DNA of 64,000 nucleotides. Origin: Sanguinoderma infundibulare. Taxonomy: Eukaryota > Basidiomycota > Agaricomycetes > Polyporales > Polyporaceae. Positions 46,823 through 58,987 of this stretch are shown here, piece after piece. The position numbers were made by a program, and so were the translations under genes. The stretch spans positions 1,798,001-1,862,000 of the forward strand of contig JAVLRN010000009.1 in NCBI GenBank assembly GCA_032821775.1, in the 5' to 3' direction. The notes under the pieces were generated by a model, which did no database searches, was not told the origin of the DNA, and saw nothing but the letters and a program-made list of their open reading frames with translations. Numbering within the stretch: position 1 is the first letter of the stretch; each line of letters starts with the position of its first letter.

Positions 46823-49015
46823 CGGTCCTCTTCGTTATTTGTTTCTGTTTCTTTGCGTCTTGGTTAACGACCTTGTAACGACCCCTCATGTTCATGTGTC
46901 ACGAAATACCCGCATATCTGTAGCCTTAGCGTTCTTACTCGCGTCACTTGGATAGCCAAGAATCGAGATCGCCACTCAAGTTGCGTTGTCATGTTACACT
47001 AGTAGTCATGCAGACCTCATATTATTATGGTACTACTTACTCAAGCGTCTCACACCTATTGCAATGTGCCACTTCCAACGCACACCGTTGCGCCGAAACG
47101 GTTTCGAAGGATGCGGGTTGCGATCGTCCCTTGCCGCGGCTGGCCGCCACGGAGATCAGCGCGAGGTCCGCGACTGGATGGCGACTCACCGGGCACATAC
47201 ACTAGACCCACAACGACGTTGAAGTTCCTTGTGCAATTTCCTCGAGCCATGGGAACCTTCGGGATAATCTCGCCATTCTCCTCTGTGTCAAGTCTAAAAG
47301 CGTGTGCCGCCAAGCGTCTATTAGCTACACCGCGGTGACTGACCGAGGGCCGAGAAGGATGGCGCCACGCGGCTTATCGAGATATTTGGCCTAGGAATGG
47401 CTTCCAGTAAGCTCGCAAACCTTGTCGGGTGCAAGGGCTTCTCAAACCTACAGTACAGTAACGCGCGAGTCGTGGAAGAACACGACGCGTATCGCAAACG
47501 CACCACCTTTCCGGAGCAGGCACCAATCGCCCATGGTCAGATATCCCAACGTGATGGCATGGTTACCCGCGGCTCGGTTCGCCTTAGCTCCCCGTGTCGA
47601 GAGCCATGGCCAGCCACTGTTCTCCCTTCAATTTGGCTTCAGGCTGAGCTTTGAGCCGAATATCTGGCCCCTCGGGCTCGTCCGCGTTTCGCACTACATA
47701 CTAGAGCTGGGAGCTGATGAGAGGAACTTTTGTGATAAGTACGCTCTCTGAGTCGCTCAAGGAAGTGGCACAAGTGCGCCAGAAAGCGGCATTGGGACTT
47801 GGAAGCGGAAGCTCGGATGGTATATGGCCATGGCATCCGCCACGGTAACCTGGGCGCGGTCGCAGTAGGAACTGCGAACGTAGGACGGTCACAGGGAAGG
47901 GGGACCCCATTGGCAAAACGCCCGCGGGGAGGATCTCGAGATCGAGCATCAGCGATTCACTGGCATGTCTCAACTTGAACTTGACCTGGTATGGACTGTA
48001 CTGAATTGACTGGGCTTAATTCGGAGTAAAGGGGGGTGGAGGGCCGCAGCAGTTGGGATCCCTGAGAGCTAAAGCAACAGGAGACCGTAGTATCATGCTC
48101 ACTGGCGACAGTATGTTTTCAAAACGGGGTCCATGGTCGTAACCGGTGGGGTCATAACGACGAGATCCAGGATTCCAATGGCGGCCGGGGCGTTGGACGA
48201 GTTTGGACTTGGAAGTTGGCGGACCTGGATCTGTCTGTCAGACAATAACCGCCTTTGTTCGCCCAAACGGGCGTCCTTTGGCAACAAATCGCGCGCGCAG
48301 CGGAGGGGTAGTACGCTAAACTCGCGCAAGTGCAAATGCAGGTCTGAGGGCACGTCAGAGCGGCGAAAAGGCGCAACGTGTTATGATGTCAAGGGCGTGC
48401 TCGGGGCCCGCCGGACGATGACGGAAGGCGTGCAGCGGTTGAGTTGTAGGGCGCAAAGGTCGAATGCGGCAAGTGTCGGGGAACACGAGGCAGAGTCCGA
48501 GGGCGCGGATGTCGTTGTGATTTGATAAATGTGGCGGCGGTGTGAAGGGCGCGCATGTTGCCTGTTCGGGCGGCCGCCTGTCCCGGAGGGTGATTGGGAG
48601 CGGACAGGGCTGGGAATTTGGAGGAATTTGTGCAGAGGCGAGGACATTGGCGGTGTGGAGGGGACGTGGGGCTTCGAGATGGAATTCCAAGACAGGCACG
48701 GCGACGAGAGGATCGCTGATTTCCCGCAAGCGGCGATGCGGGGAGTGGCTACAAGCGGTGAGACAGGCCCTGGTTCGGCCAGCCGCGCGAGGCTGGCATT
48801 GACATTCCTCGTCGCTTCCGCAGCCGACTTGCGTGCGCGCTACCGGACATCTCAACTGCACATCCAAACACATTTATATACCCCCAACGGTCTCCATCCC
48901 TTCCCTTCACCATTCCATCCCCCTTGCCAGCCACTCATCTGCTGCCGTTTAACCCAGCCCACATTTGCCCATCCCCCTCGACTCCTTCTACTTCTACCAC
49001 TACCCGCTCGCGACA
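46823..49015. other. 2.2 kb gene-poor region
   Basis: No supported gene. Short frames at 47397-47654 and 47701-47973 lack motifs and splice partners. The last 150 bases carry the TATA box and pyrimidine-rich leader of the DUF6699 gene. Confidence 0.45.
48875..48880 (+). promoter_or_regulatory. TATA box of the DUF6699 gene
   Basis: TATATA, 141 bases before the ATG at 49016 and followed by a C/T-rich leader. Confidence 0.55.
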
Positions 49016-49726
49016 ATGCCCGCCAAGCACGTCCACTTCGTCGACGCCCCGTCGACCCCCTCCTCCACCTTTTCCGACTCAACCGCCTCCTCCCTTGGAC
49101 CGCAGACGCCCCCACAGGTCGTCAGCCTACCACCCCCCTCCAAGGCGAGCTCCTACGCGTTCTCCTACTATGCACCCGGCGGCATTTCATTAAACCCCAT
49201 CCTCGCGCACCAACTCGCCAACGCTACCCCCCTCGCATGGGACATGTCCCAGGCTGCAGAGGCTGCGCGCCCACAACTGCCCTCGGCGCCGCCCCAACTG
49301 ACGCACACCATGGTATGTGAGCCCGCAACGTATCCCGCGCTCGCGTCGCTGTCAATTGTCTGCGACTACCTCCCCTGGTCCGTCACCGTCGTCCCCAATC
49401 CCCGCGCTATCTGGGCCGCCCCCTACGTGACTGTCGGCGACATCCTCCACTCGCTCTTCCGCACCCTCCGCCTGGGGGTCACCGAAACAGAGCTCGACGC
49501 ACTCGAGCCTGCGCTGCGCGACCGCGTCCACAGGGCCTACGTCGCGCGCTACCGCCGCGTCGCGTCCCCCCGTGACCGCGAGACGGAGAAGGCAAAGTAC
49601 GTCAAGCGCGTCGACTTCCTCTGCGACCGCACCTCCTTCCTCGGCCTCTCCCCCATCCCAAACGGCAACCCCGCCAAGGGGCTCGCACCCGGCGCTGTCT
49701 GGGCCTTGCACGTCGCCAAGCCCTAA
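49016..49726 (+). CDS. DUF6699 domain protein, unknown function
   Basis: Intronless gene of a basidiomycete-specific family. The ATG at 49016 starts MPAKHVHFVDAPSTPSSTFS; the Ser/Thr/Pro-rich N-terminus is likely disordered. The DUF6699 domain occupies the second half: SLSIVCDYLPWSVTVVPNPR, then YVTVGDILHSLFRTLRLGVT, and a charged helix with KAKYVKRVDFLCDRTSFLGL near the end. No catalytic residues are known for the family. The protein appears cytosolic or nuclear. The name rests on the PWSVTV and VTVGDIL pattern typical of the family. Confidence 0.85.
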   Translation: MPAKHVHFVDAPSTPSSTFSDSTASSLGPQTPPQVVSLPPPSKASSYAFSYYAPGGISLNPILAHQLANATPLAWDMSQAAEAARPQLPSAPPQLTHTMVCEPATYPALASLSIVCDYLPWSVTVVPNPRAIWAAPYVTVGDILHSLFRTLRLGVTETELDALEPALRDRVHRAYVARYRRVASPRDRETEKAKYVKRVDFLCDRTSFLGLSPIPNGNPAKGLAPGAVWALHVAKP

Positions 49727-52700
49727 GCCGGTCCAGTTGCCGCTGCGCGAATCATTCACGGTGCGCGGGCCGCCCATCATGGATCCCCTTCAGCCCTTCT
49801 TGCTCTCCTCGCTTCTTCCTGTTCGTCGTCGCTCTCGTATTCGCATCTCCATACCCCCCGCATACAACAACAACAAGCCCCGCCGCGCTGTCGCTTCGGC
49901 GGCAGCACGGGCCTCTTGGCTCTCCTCTCCATGGACACTGCATCGCAACAACCATATGCATAATCACACCCCATCACCATCGTCGTCATCACCGCATACA
50001 CAAACATAGGACGCCTTCTAATCCAGCATAGCCTAGATGTACCATAGTCACGGATCGATACCCACCCCCAGTTCGTTCACCTCCCATCCCCCTTGACGAC
50101 GCAACGACATAATATAACCATACAACAATCATCCTGTACTCCTACCTACCCATATCCACCTCACTATTCCGGAAAGTATCAGTAGTCGCCACCTTCGGCA
50201 TTGTATATATATGTACCCCACTCCCCGCACCGGCCACACGAGATTCCCCTCCTTCCATATCACGCCGATGTCAACCCCCCTTCTTCCTTCCGTAGTTATC
50301 TCGAGCCTCTAGTCACTCGTTCGACGTTGATTAGTTTCTTCACGACATGAGCACGGTAGTTGCACGATTCCGTGATGAATAGACACGATTGAAATGCATC
50401 GCATCACACCGAGTGCCCAGCTTCTTGACATCGTATGATCCATGGCTCGGGCTGCAGCAACCGCGTTCTCAGGGTCGCTGTGCGCGGGCGCACAAACAGC
50501 GCAGCATTGATAGGTTCCTCCACTGTCTCGCCGGGCCCATTTCTATTGCGAGAGACGAGTAGGAGGCTGCGTTGCAAAAAAGGCCGCGCATCACGCAACT
50601 TGCAGCTGGAGCGCTATCGAAACTACCTTTCACTTTCTCACCGCTGGCACGCATCGTCGAAGCCCCTGCCGCGCCGCCCGCGCGTCGTCAAAACACGGAG
50701 ATGGGACGGGAGAGCTATCGACGCGTGTTGTTCTGACAGTTCGACGTCGGTATGTCACGTTGCAGGCGATGCACTGGCATTGCAAGCCGCTGCAACAAGA
50801 GCGCAGGCTATCGAATGATGTCATCGCGAGTGCATCCGACGACGGTCAACAAACGCGACCCGGATCCCGCGATCCAAACCGCCTCGTGCCCACCCGCGCG
50901 CGTGCCCGTACGTGCATCGCGACTCCCACTTGGCCTCGTCGCGCACGCGATGGGGGGGCCGGCGATCTGCAGAGCACTGCAACGTCTGTTCCTTACGTTG
51001 CTTGTCGTCTCCTGATCCCCGGGTCCGCGCGCGGACTGGACACGAGACCCATCGATGCGGTCCCGCGGCCGACTCCCGAGTCCCGAGCCTCGTGAGGTAA
51101 GTATGTACGTGAGCGCGGCAACGTGCACCATTACTCTGACTGCGCGCGCACACACAACGACGTCATGCGTCGTGAAGATCAGATAGATTGCGCGAACAAA
51201 AAAAACATACTAACCGGCGGGCTCGCTGGGCGGGAGGAAGGTGGAGGAAGGTGCGTGACCCGTGGAGCTCCAAGCTCCTGCTCCGCCTTCCGTTTGCTGA
51301 TCCGAGTCCAAAGAACCCGACCCAAGCTCCGGAGAGAACCCTTCGTGACAGGGCTCGGAAACTCAACTTTGAAGGCGGCGGCCCTCGTCCCCGCCTTCGA
51401 CATGCAAAAGTCAGCAGACGTGATCAGTCGGGGCCGGCGATGCCAAAGTAGCATGGGAAGCCATGCCGTCGTTCCCCGCACCACGTATATGTGTGTATTT
51501 GGGTTCTGCAGAGCAGGAACGGCCACGACTGAACCCATTGATAATGACATGCCCGCGGCGCCTTCCATACGAAGGTTCTGCGGAACGGATGGACATCGCC
51601 GCCTCGGAAGCGGAGGCTTCAGTCCGCCACGCCTACGTCATCCCCTCATTGAAGCCCTCCAAGCTTTCGCGTGGCGCGTGGGCGTGCCCCCCCGAAGGCA
51701 GATCCACGAGGCGAGGGAAAGGCCCGTGTCCCGATGCACGATCTGTGGCCGCACCGTCGTATTTGGCAGGACGAGGACCACCGCCCTCGTCGCCGCGAGC
51801 CTCGTGGTAGCGCTCCAGCTGCGGCACGCGCCGCCGACGTAAGCTTACCCTCGCGCGCCCTTGGGCGGACGCTACGTACGTACGTACCTAGACGGGCGGA
51901 AAGAGCTTCCTCGTGCGGGACTGCTGGCCGGTTGCGCCTGTGCTAGAGGCTGCACCGTTTGGCGAGCCTGCGGACCCCAGGAGGCTGAACCGCTGCACGG
52001 AGAGCTAAACAGACCGAACTCTGAGGTCTGCGAGCCTGTACGGAACGCGCGCACCTTGGAGCCAACTGTCAACGCACACGCAGCTGGGGGCGTTACCCGT
52101 CGTGGATAGCCACTGACGCGTCTCGATGTGGGAAGCATTCGTCAAGCCGAGAAGACCAACAGCGAAGCACGTACACGATGCCGGGGCAGTCCCTGACACC
52201 ACAACTTCGAGGGTCGTTGCGGCGCACGAACGGCCGTATCGCCCACATAAGTGATCATTTGTGACGATCGCCTATGCGTCGTGCCAATTTGAGTTCTGTT
52301 CGTGCCGCCACGATCGCGTCTGGATATATAGCCATCATCTGGCGCGAGAAGTTGACAGTCGTCATGGAAGGTGTCGCGCTCGAGGCTGTTGTATACGCTT
52401 ACCGGGGAGCACAGCGCCACGCCACGACACTTGATATGGTCGCGCAACTGTCAGCGTTAGCACGCGAAGGCCTGCTGCTGCCGTATACGTGGAACGTATA
52501 GTAGGCGGATGATGAGGGATACAGTGAGGCGCGCGGTGATTGACATTGTTCATTACCGCGATCGGCGACGCTCGCGCTCCGCGGTGTTGCTGGCCTGCAG
52601 GCTCTCCACGAGGCCGCGCGCGCACGAGAAAGCACCAAGCAGTAAGTGTGTTGAATGCAAGAACGCGGAGATTTATACAAAGGGGATGGCCGAGAAAGCC

Positions 52701-52817
52701 TAGTAGATACTGTGACCACCACTCTTTGATCAGCAACGGCGCGACGCGTACGTGTTCTGCGTACGCACCTGCAGCCAAGAAACATGATACACTCCATTCA
52801 TCGTACCCGCTGCCAAA
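49727..52817. other. 3.1 kb gene-free region
   Basis: No supported gene on either strand. Open frames here are GC-driven and overlap each other. A short ACGT repeat lies at 51873-51886. The first 600 bases are AT-richer and include the 3' end of the DUF6699 gene. Confidence 0.45.
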
Positions 52818-55646
52818 CTAAAAGTAATCATCCCACCAGTTGTGTTCAGGTGAGGAGGCGGAGGCCGTGCCGAAGGTGTATGTAGTGGTGTTCAGCTTCG
52901 CGTCGTACGTCCGCCTCTCGTCTGGGTCCGACAAGATTTCGTACGCCTGAGCGATCTGTTTGAACTTTTCCGCCACGCCGCCCTGTCGTCCCCGAACAAA
53001 TCAACGGCCAGGCCATCAGGTGCGCAACGATGCACGTGGCGGCATACCTTGTCAGGGTGATGTTTGAGCGACATCGTCCGAAACGCCTTCTTGATCTCCA
53101 CAGCCGAGCAATGCCTCTCTAAGCCTGAAGAGACAGATGTTTGACTTTTCAGATGCAATACCCTCCAACAGTGATTGCTGGGCTCACCGAGAATAGCATA
53201 GTGATCCTGCTGCTTGCTTCCCTCTGCCTTCGCTCGCTGCTCCGCGTCCTCCAGTTCCGCCTCGATCCCGCGTCGCTCCACGCTGCCCAACATGGACTTG
53301 CCCTGGTCTAGCGTAGAACGGAAGTCCTCCGCCGCCGTCTCGAACAGCTCCAGCCCGATCATGATGCGAGCGCGGCAGAGGAACGCCTTGTGATACTCTG
53401 GGCGGAGCTTCAGGGATTCGTTGACGTCCTTCAAACCCTCGTTGAACTTGCGCAGCTACGAACAGATCTCAGCATGGCTAGATGATGATGCAATGGCGCC
53501 CAGGGCCGCACCTTGCACTGGGCTGTCGCTCTGTCGAGCAGAAGGATGGAGCGGAGGATGCCTCCCCGACCCTCGTCGTCTCGCTCGCCAACGGCCTATC
53601 ATCTCAGGATAAGTGAGCGGCAGCTGAACCGTCATGGACTTGGACTGACCAATAACGCGTCCGTCCAAGAGGCAATTGCGCTCTCACAGTCGTTCTTCTC
53701 GAAAGCCTTGTCTCCGCTCTCTTTCAGTCGTCCTACTTCCTTGACACGGCTTCGCAGCGTCTTGGCCTTCCCGTTGTCCGGGTCGAGCTTCAGAACCGCA
53801 ACCAGTTGCGAGAGAGCCTCGGGCAACTTCGCTTCCAAGAACAGGACTACGGCGTGCAGCGTCATCGCGTCGATGTCGTTAGGCATCTCACGCAACAGGA
53901 CGCTGGACAGCATGAATCAGCACTCGACTGCTTCCCCTCGACGCTCAGCGAAGAAACAAGAAACCACCACGACGTACTTGACAGACTTCGTCGCGTCCTC
54001 CCACTTGCCTTCCACGATGAGCAGCTCGACGCCCCAGCACCGGATCTGGCCGGGCGCGTCGCTGTCTTCCTGCGCGTACAAGGACAGGCAAGACTCGTAC
54101 GCGCTCCTCGCCATCCGCCAGTGGTTCCGGGACACCGCTCCGCTGTACGCGTCCATGTGTCCTTCGAGCTCCAGCACACGTCGCCTCAGCGACAACGCAT
54201 CACCATGAGCAGGATTCAGGGCAAGCGCGTCCCGCACGGCGAGCAGAGCCGACGAAGGCGATCCCAAGCAGAGGCGGCAGCGGGCGACGCGAAGGAGGGT
54301 GTCGGCATTGGGCTCGTACGTCGGCTTGGTGGACGCGAGCTCAAAGTCCCGAAGGGCGGAGGCGTACTCGCGCTCCTTCGTGTGTACGAACGCGCGCGTT
54401 GCGTAGTACTCTGGCTGAGCGGGGTCCAGGGCTGGAAATTCCGCAATATTAATGGGACCACCGAAGTGTGGACAGGGACTTTGTGGGCGACATACCGATG
54501 GCTTCTACGAGCAATGATAGCGCACGGTCGTATTCCTCGTCGAGGAGCGCGACCTCTGCCGAGTGCCAGAGAGATTGCGCTTTGTCGTGTCTGAACTTTT
54601 CCACAGGTGTTCTTCATGATCTCGTATCAGGATCCAGCTCGCCACAACGTTCACAAGCCCGCTTACCGTTCTCGGGGCTTCGGCTGTGAAGAGTTGGGGC
54701 TCGGCTTTGAAGCGTTGACTTTAATATTCGGATTTGAAGCATTGGTGTTTTTAGTTTTTGCCTTGGCCGCAGGAGCTTTATCCGGCTTGCCCTCGGAGCG
54801 AGAACTTTGCTCATTGGCTTTGTCTTGGAATATAGGACATGACCTATAGACGGTAGAGAGCTCAGATCCCATCCTCAGAAATTGCGACCCAGCTTACCTC
54901 GATTCGTGCTGACAACTATCACATTTGCTGCATCTTGAAGGTTGGGTAGTCCGCTTCTCAGATTCTTCTTGAGTAGGCTTGGGCTTGCTGAAGCAGGAAA
55001 TGGCTTCGTGCCCAGCCTCCCCACAGATCTACACACTACGTTTTGAGGGCGAGAGTAGAGGAACAACAAACGTCAACGTACGGAGCATGGCATCTGGAAA
55101 CACTGCCACCGCGTATGCCCCTCCTCCCCGCACAACGCGCAGGTCTGCTGCTTCTGTCCCTGTCCCTTGCCACCCTTGGTTTTTCCCCACTTCCGCTGGC
55201 ATGAGGCTACACCCATCGCACATGGATTCACGAACACGCACCTTGCGGCGGTAGCCCTTCGGCATGGGACATTCCCAATGTCCGTGCCCTGACCCAGCGC
55301 AGTTCTTGCAGATCCAGCTCTAAACCTCTGAGTCAAGACACAACGCACAGCGCGAGCACGGCAACACGGCGCACCTCGCGGTCAGGGCAGTTGTTACTGA
55401 TATGCCCCTTTAGCCCGCATCCTCCACAGGTCCGATGCTGGAAACGTTGAGGACAGTTTCTCATCTCGTGGCCGGGCTCGCGACATCGGAAACAGACACG
55501 ACGGCCCAGGCTGCACTGTGAATTCGTGTGTTCGACTAAACGTCGGACGGCTCAGTGTCAGCACGCGTCGCGGCAAGCACCCGATACAACTTGAAATACG
55601 CACAACTGCCACATTTGAAGCAACGCGTACCATTAACGTTCGACAT
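52818..55646 (-). CDS. seven CCHC zinc knuckles fused to TPR repeats and a J domain
   Basis: The ATG at 55646 starts MSNVNGTR and leads into CCHC knuckles (CX2CX4HX4C): CFKCGSFEHTNSQC, CFRCREPGHEMRNC, CGGCGLKGHISNNC, CKNCAGSGHGHWEC, CALCGEEGHTRWQC, CSICGEAGHEAISC and CSKCDSCQHESRSC. Knuckles 1, 6 and 7 are completed across splice junctions, which supports those introns. Seven knuckles are the Gis2/CNBP number, a single-stranded nucleic acid and translation factor. The exon with the last cysteine runs on through a Lys/Ser/Asn-rich linker to QPKPRE, which splices in frame to RHDKAQSLWHSAEVALLDEE and DnaJC7-like TPR units (YYATRAFVHTKEREYASALR, ALLAVRDALALNPAHGDAL, AVLKLDPDN). A C-terminal J domain holds HHPDK and FKQIAQAYEILSDPDERR. 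The TPR frame has no ATG of its own nearby. The alternative is two genes, the first ending in the linker (stop near 54663). Likely a cytosolic Hsp70 co-chaperone with RNA-binding arms. Confidence 0.8.
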
Positions 55647-56482
55647 CTCGCGAGCGACCAGACACGGTGTGGGTGTGTGGGGAAGGCGTTGGAGGGGATG
55701 GCTGCGGGGAAGTGTCGACTCGGACGCCGACGGTCTTCAACGTGGGCGTCGCGCTGGACGCGACGGCAAACACGATGAGAACGCACGGACCGTTCCGGAG
55801 CACCGGGTACGTGGACCACAACCTCCCACAGTTGACAGAGAATCGTCTCGAACTGAACCGTTCGTAATGCTTGGGGCGGCCAGGGTAAGAGATTCTGACA
55901 GAGATGCCCTGCAGCCTTCATAACCGATTTTGAATTCGGATGTGGGGCCACTCGGGCGTTTACAAAAGCTGCAGTTCGCAAAAACGAAAGAGAATGGATG
56001 AAAGGACGAGGACCAAGTACCCCTCGGCGTCGTGATCGTTGACTTGCGATGAGGTCGCCAAACACCGCCTGGATCATCAGAACAAAAGTGACGTTCACGC
56101 TCGTCCTCGCAGAATCGCCAGCTCCTGTTGGCGATTCCAGGCCCATGAGCTCGGGCGGAACCACCTTTGCAAAAGTGACGATTCCGCCTCGATGTGCCCC
56201 CAAGCGTTCGATTCCCAATTGAATCTGAAAGCGATTCCGTCGACAGAACGGAATCGCCATCAGAATCGGTTAGAATCGCTAGGAGACACTCGCTGAATGC
56301 AGAATCGTGGCGTTGGCTTCGGGAATAATTAGCACTGAACGTTCATACTGTACAACTGTATCAACGGCGAGACACCTCCCAACGACGGAAAAACATGGCT
56401 AGGTCCGCAGATGATGCACTCGTGCAGCACAATGGAGTCCAAAGGGTATTATTGACAGTCGTGTAGATAAGAGTTACCATGC
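55647..56482. other. spacer upstream of the zinc-knuckle/J-domain gene
   Basis: No gene supported. It contains the GAATCG palindrome cluster listed separately. Confidence 0.5.
56112..56306. repeat. cluster of GAATCG/CGATTC words with two perfect hairpins
   Basis: About nine GAATCG or CGATTC words occur in some 200 bases. Two pairs form perfect inverted repeats: GAATCGCCA at 56112-56120 with TGGCGATTC at 56129-56137 (8-base loop), and GCGATTCCGT at 56231-56240 with ACGGAATCGC at 56248-56257 (7-base loop). More copies lie at about 56185, 56209, 56261, 56272 and 56301. The cluster sits about 500 bases upstream of the zinc-knuckle/J-domain start and just beyond the V-ATPase gene's stop. Confidence 0.7.
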
Positions 56483-57463
56483 TCAGTGTACAAATGGTGA
56501 TGCAATCGCGGCGGGTGCTGCCGCAGCAAACTCGCCCGCCTGACCGATCATGAGTAGTCCGACTATACGGCCGGTCAGCATGACAGGAATTGAGATGCGA
56601 CAAAAGGTACGCACCAATGAGACCAAAAAGACCCATGATACTGCCGAAGACCTCCACAATGAGGATCTTGACGAACAGGTCGGGGTCCGCGGCATCCGCC
56701 AGGGCGGCGGTCGAACCGGCAATGCCGACAGATATACCGCAGAGCAGATTGCACGCCCCAACGGTGAGGCCTCCCCAGAACAGCGCATATCCTGAACGCG
56801 TGTGTCAAAAGATGACCTCGAGGTTGGTCCCGTATTCCAACACACCTGTGAAGTAGTTCTCGCGCGTGTAAAGTAGGGTGGGTTGGACGGCGGTGATGCG
56901 AGCAGAGTAGACGATGCCGATGATCTGAGACAGTGGTTCGAGACCAATTATAAACCGAGACTATGCTTGTGACTTACGACACCGTAAATGGCCACGACCT
57001 CGCAGAAGATGATACTGTAACCCGGTTAGCACAAACATCGCTCGCGAACTAGAACGGCATACCTAATCAAATTCTTTGTCCTAATGCGGGGCGCACGAAC
57101 ACCTCCACCAAGGATTGAAGCACCTGTAATGAAGATGCCCCTACGATGGAGAGGAAGTGAGCATACTACTAAGCACTGCGAGCACACCGATGACCACGTA
57201 CCATCCAGCGCCCAACACACTTAGGCCTATGCACAAGCCAATCCCCGTAGATGCCCAAGCATACGGGCTCGTCTCTTCAAGGAACTGGCCAACATTGAAC
57301 GCCTCCCCAGAACCTGTACCATCCCGTAGACCAATTAGTATTGTCGAGGTCGAGTGCGGTCCGGGGTTGCAGGTGACTTGCCAGTGAACAGCAGATAGAG
57401 GGCGATGACTATGGCAAGGAAGGTGGGAAGTCCATAGGTGTAGTACGACGAATACAGGCCCAT
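56483..57463 (-). CDS. VMA16: V-type ATPase proteolipid subunit c''
   Basis: Membrane-rotor subunit of the vacuolar proton pump. The ATG at 57463 starts [20 protein letters not shown], the extra N-terminal helix that sets c'' apart from subunits c and c'. Further helices follow: [40 protein letters not shown] with the proton-carrying glutamate, [20 protein letters not shown], and [20 protein letters not shown] with a second membrane glutamate. The C-terminus reads [11 protein letters not shown] plus a short Ala-rich tail. About seven introns. It starts 178 bases from the oppositely directed ARFRP1-like gene, so the two probably share a promoter. A CLC protein expected to act in the same acidifying membranes is encoded 1.5 kb away. 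Confidence 0.94.
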
Positions 57464-57641
57464 CGTGGAGGGCTGGGCAGGGAATGCGCTGCTCGCCGTC
57501 GACTGTGATGACCAGCAGGGTTCCCGCGCCGCTGTTTGGACGTGTTTGTCCTCCCGCTACCTCGGGCGTCAGCGCGTCATAGGGCGCCTAGCATCCTGGA
57601 CTTGTCAAGGCGTAAGTTGTCTACACCGTTGAGTCTCTGCC

Positions 57642-58545
57642 ATGTACCACCTCTTGAAGGGCTTTCACGAATATCTCACGAGGTATGAGTCTGTGTTCTG
57701 TGCTATGACTGTCTCCTCATTGTTTAGAAAGGAAGAGTTCTCAGTCATCATCATTGGGCTAGACGGCGCGGGGAAGACGGTTCGTCCTCTTTACTATGCT
57801 CTCACAACGCTCAAACTATATTTGAGACAGACATTGCTAGAGAAGATTAAGACCCTGTACAATGATACCCCTGGACTGTCCCCAGACAAGATTGCGCCCA
57901 CAGTGGGCCAGAACAGTACGTCTTCTAGCCGTTTGGCGCGAGCATCCTCTGATATCCTCGCTCTCGGCCAGTGGGGAAGATCAGCCTTCCGTCAACAATC
58001 CTAAAGTTCTGGGACTTGGGTGGGCAGCGCGGGATACGCTCGATATGGCACCGGTACTATGACGACTGCCATGCCGTCGTGTTCGTGATCGATGCAGAGG
58101 ACCGCGAACGATTGAGCGAGGGCTGGGAGGTGTTCGGTATGCACACCCATCCAAGTCTTTGCATTCTGTACGCTGACGGTAGGCAAGGGACATAAGACTC
58201 TGTGCTGTCCGCGCCGCAGATTCTTGGTGTTCCTCTACTCCTTCTTGCGAACAAACAGGACAGCCCGCAAAGCTTGTCTGTGGAGGAGATTCGTAATGAC
58301 TACGAGGAGTGGCACCGGCGAAAGGTGGAGAGCGCGAGGAGGAGTTATGGGGAGGAGATGGACTTGCAACACCGTTCGGAACGTATTGCGAGCTTGGACG
58401 TCATGGGAGTGTCCGCACTTGAAGGGTACGTTTGGGATATACTTGTTATCTGAACTGCCTGACGATTGCATTGCTTCATAGGACCAACGTTCGAGGAGCA
58501 ATCGATTGGTTGTTCATTCGTGTACAAAACAGTCGACGCAGGTAG
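57642..58545 (+). CDS. ARL3: ARF-related small GTPase (ARFRP1/yeast Arl3-like)
   Basis: Golgi small GTPase that recruits Arl1 and golgins in vesicle traffic. The ATG at 57642 starts MYHLLKGFHEYLT. After a first intron come KEEFSVIIIGLDGAGKT (P-loop), IAPTVGQN (switch I, effector Thr), LKFWDLGGQ (switch II), LLLLANKQD (base recognition) and MGVSALEG (SAL motif). The insertion before the final motif (EEWHRRKVESARRSYGEEMD) is typical of ARFRP1/Arl3 and absent from plain Arf. There is no Gly2 for myristoylation; yeast Arl3 is N-acetylated instead, at a different residue pattern. Five introns. Divergent from the VMA16 gene. Confidence 0.93.
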
Positions 58546-58987
58546 GGATTCCAAAGTCATTGGTTATGGCTAGACTAAACGTTGAGTGCTAGGGATGAAT
58601 CACAACTGACTTAGAAAGTTGGGACCTATCAGGGATATCGATATATGCCGCCCTCTGCGTAGAGGAAAGGGCCTTCCTGTTTCCGGGTCGCCATGGTCTT
58701 CCTTCCCCTTAGGATACCTGTGTATAATGTTTTGTTTGAATCAGTAATGTTCGCCCATAGTACAAATGACTGAACGATACCGTCGGTCTGCTATCCGGAT
58801 GCTCGTCCTTTGCTCGTCCTATGGTGCTTTCCCACTCGTATGGATGCCGTGGGCCAGCTGCGGGGCTGCGAGCGTCGGTTGGCGCCTGTTTCTTGGTTGC
58901 GTCCCATCCACTCTGTGTCCGACAGCCCGCCACGTTCTCCTCCCACTCTATATTCCTGGGACCAATACATGCTTGCGGTGCGCCTTC
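58546..58987. other. upstream region of the CLC gene
   Basis: No gene supported; holds the 3' end of the GTPase gene and the CLC promoter. Confidence 0.45.

Noticed and set aside
54663..54872. Separate start of the TPR-J gene at 54872 (MGSELSTVYR)
   Set aside because: The same exon, entered through the acceptor at about 54846, supplies the last cysteine of zinc knuckle 7, which favours a continuous gene. Kept as the alternative model in the gene entry.
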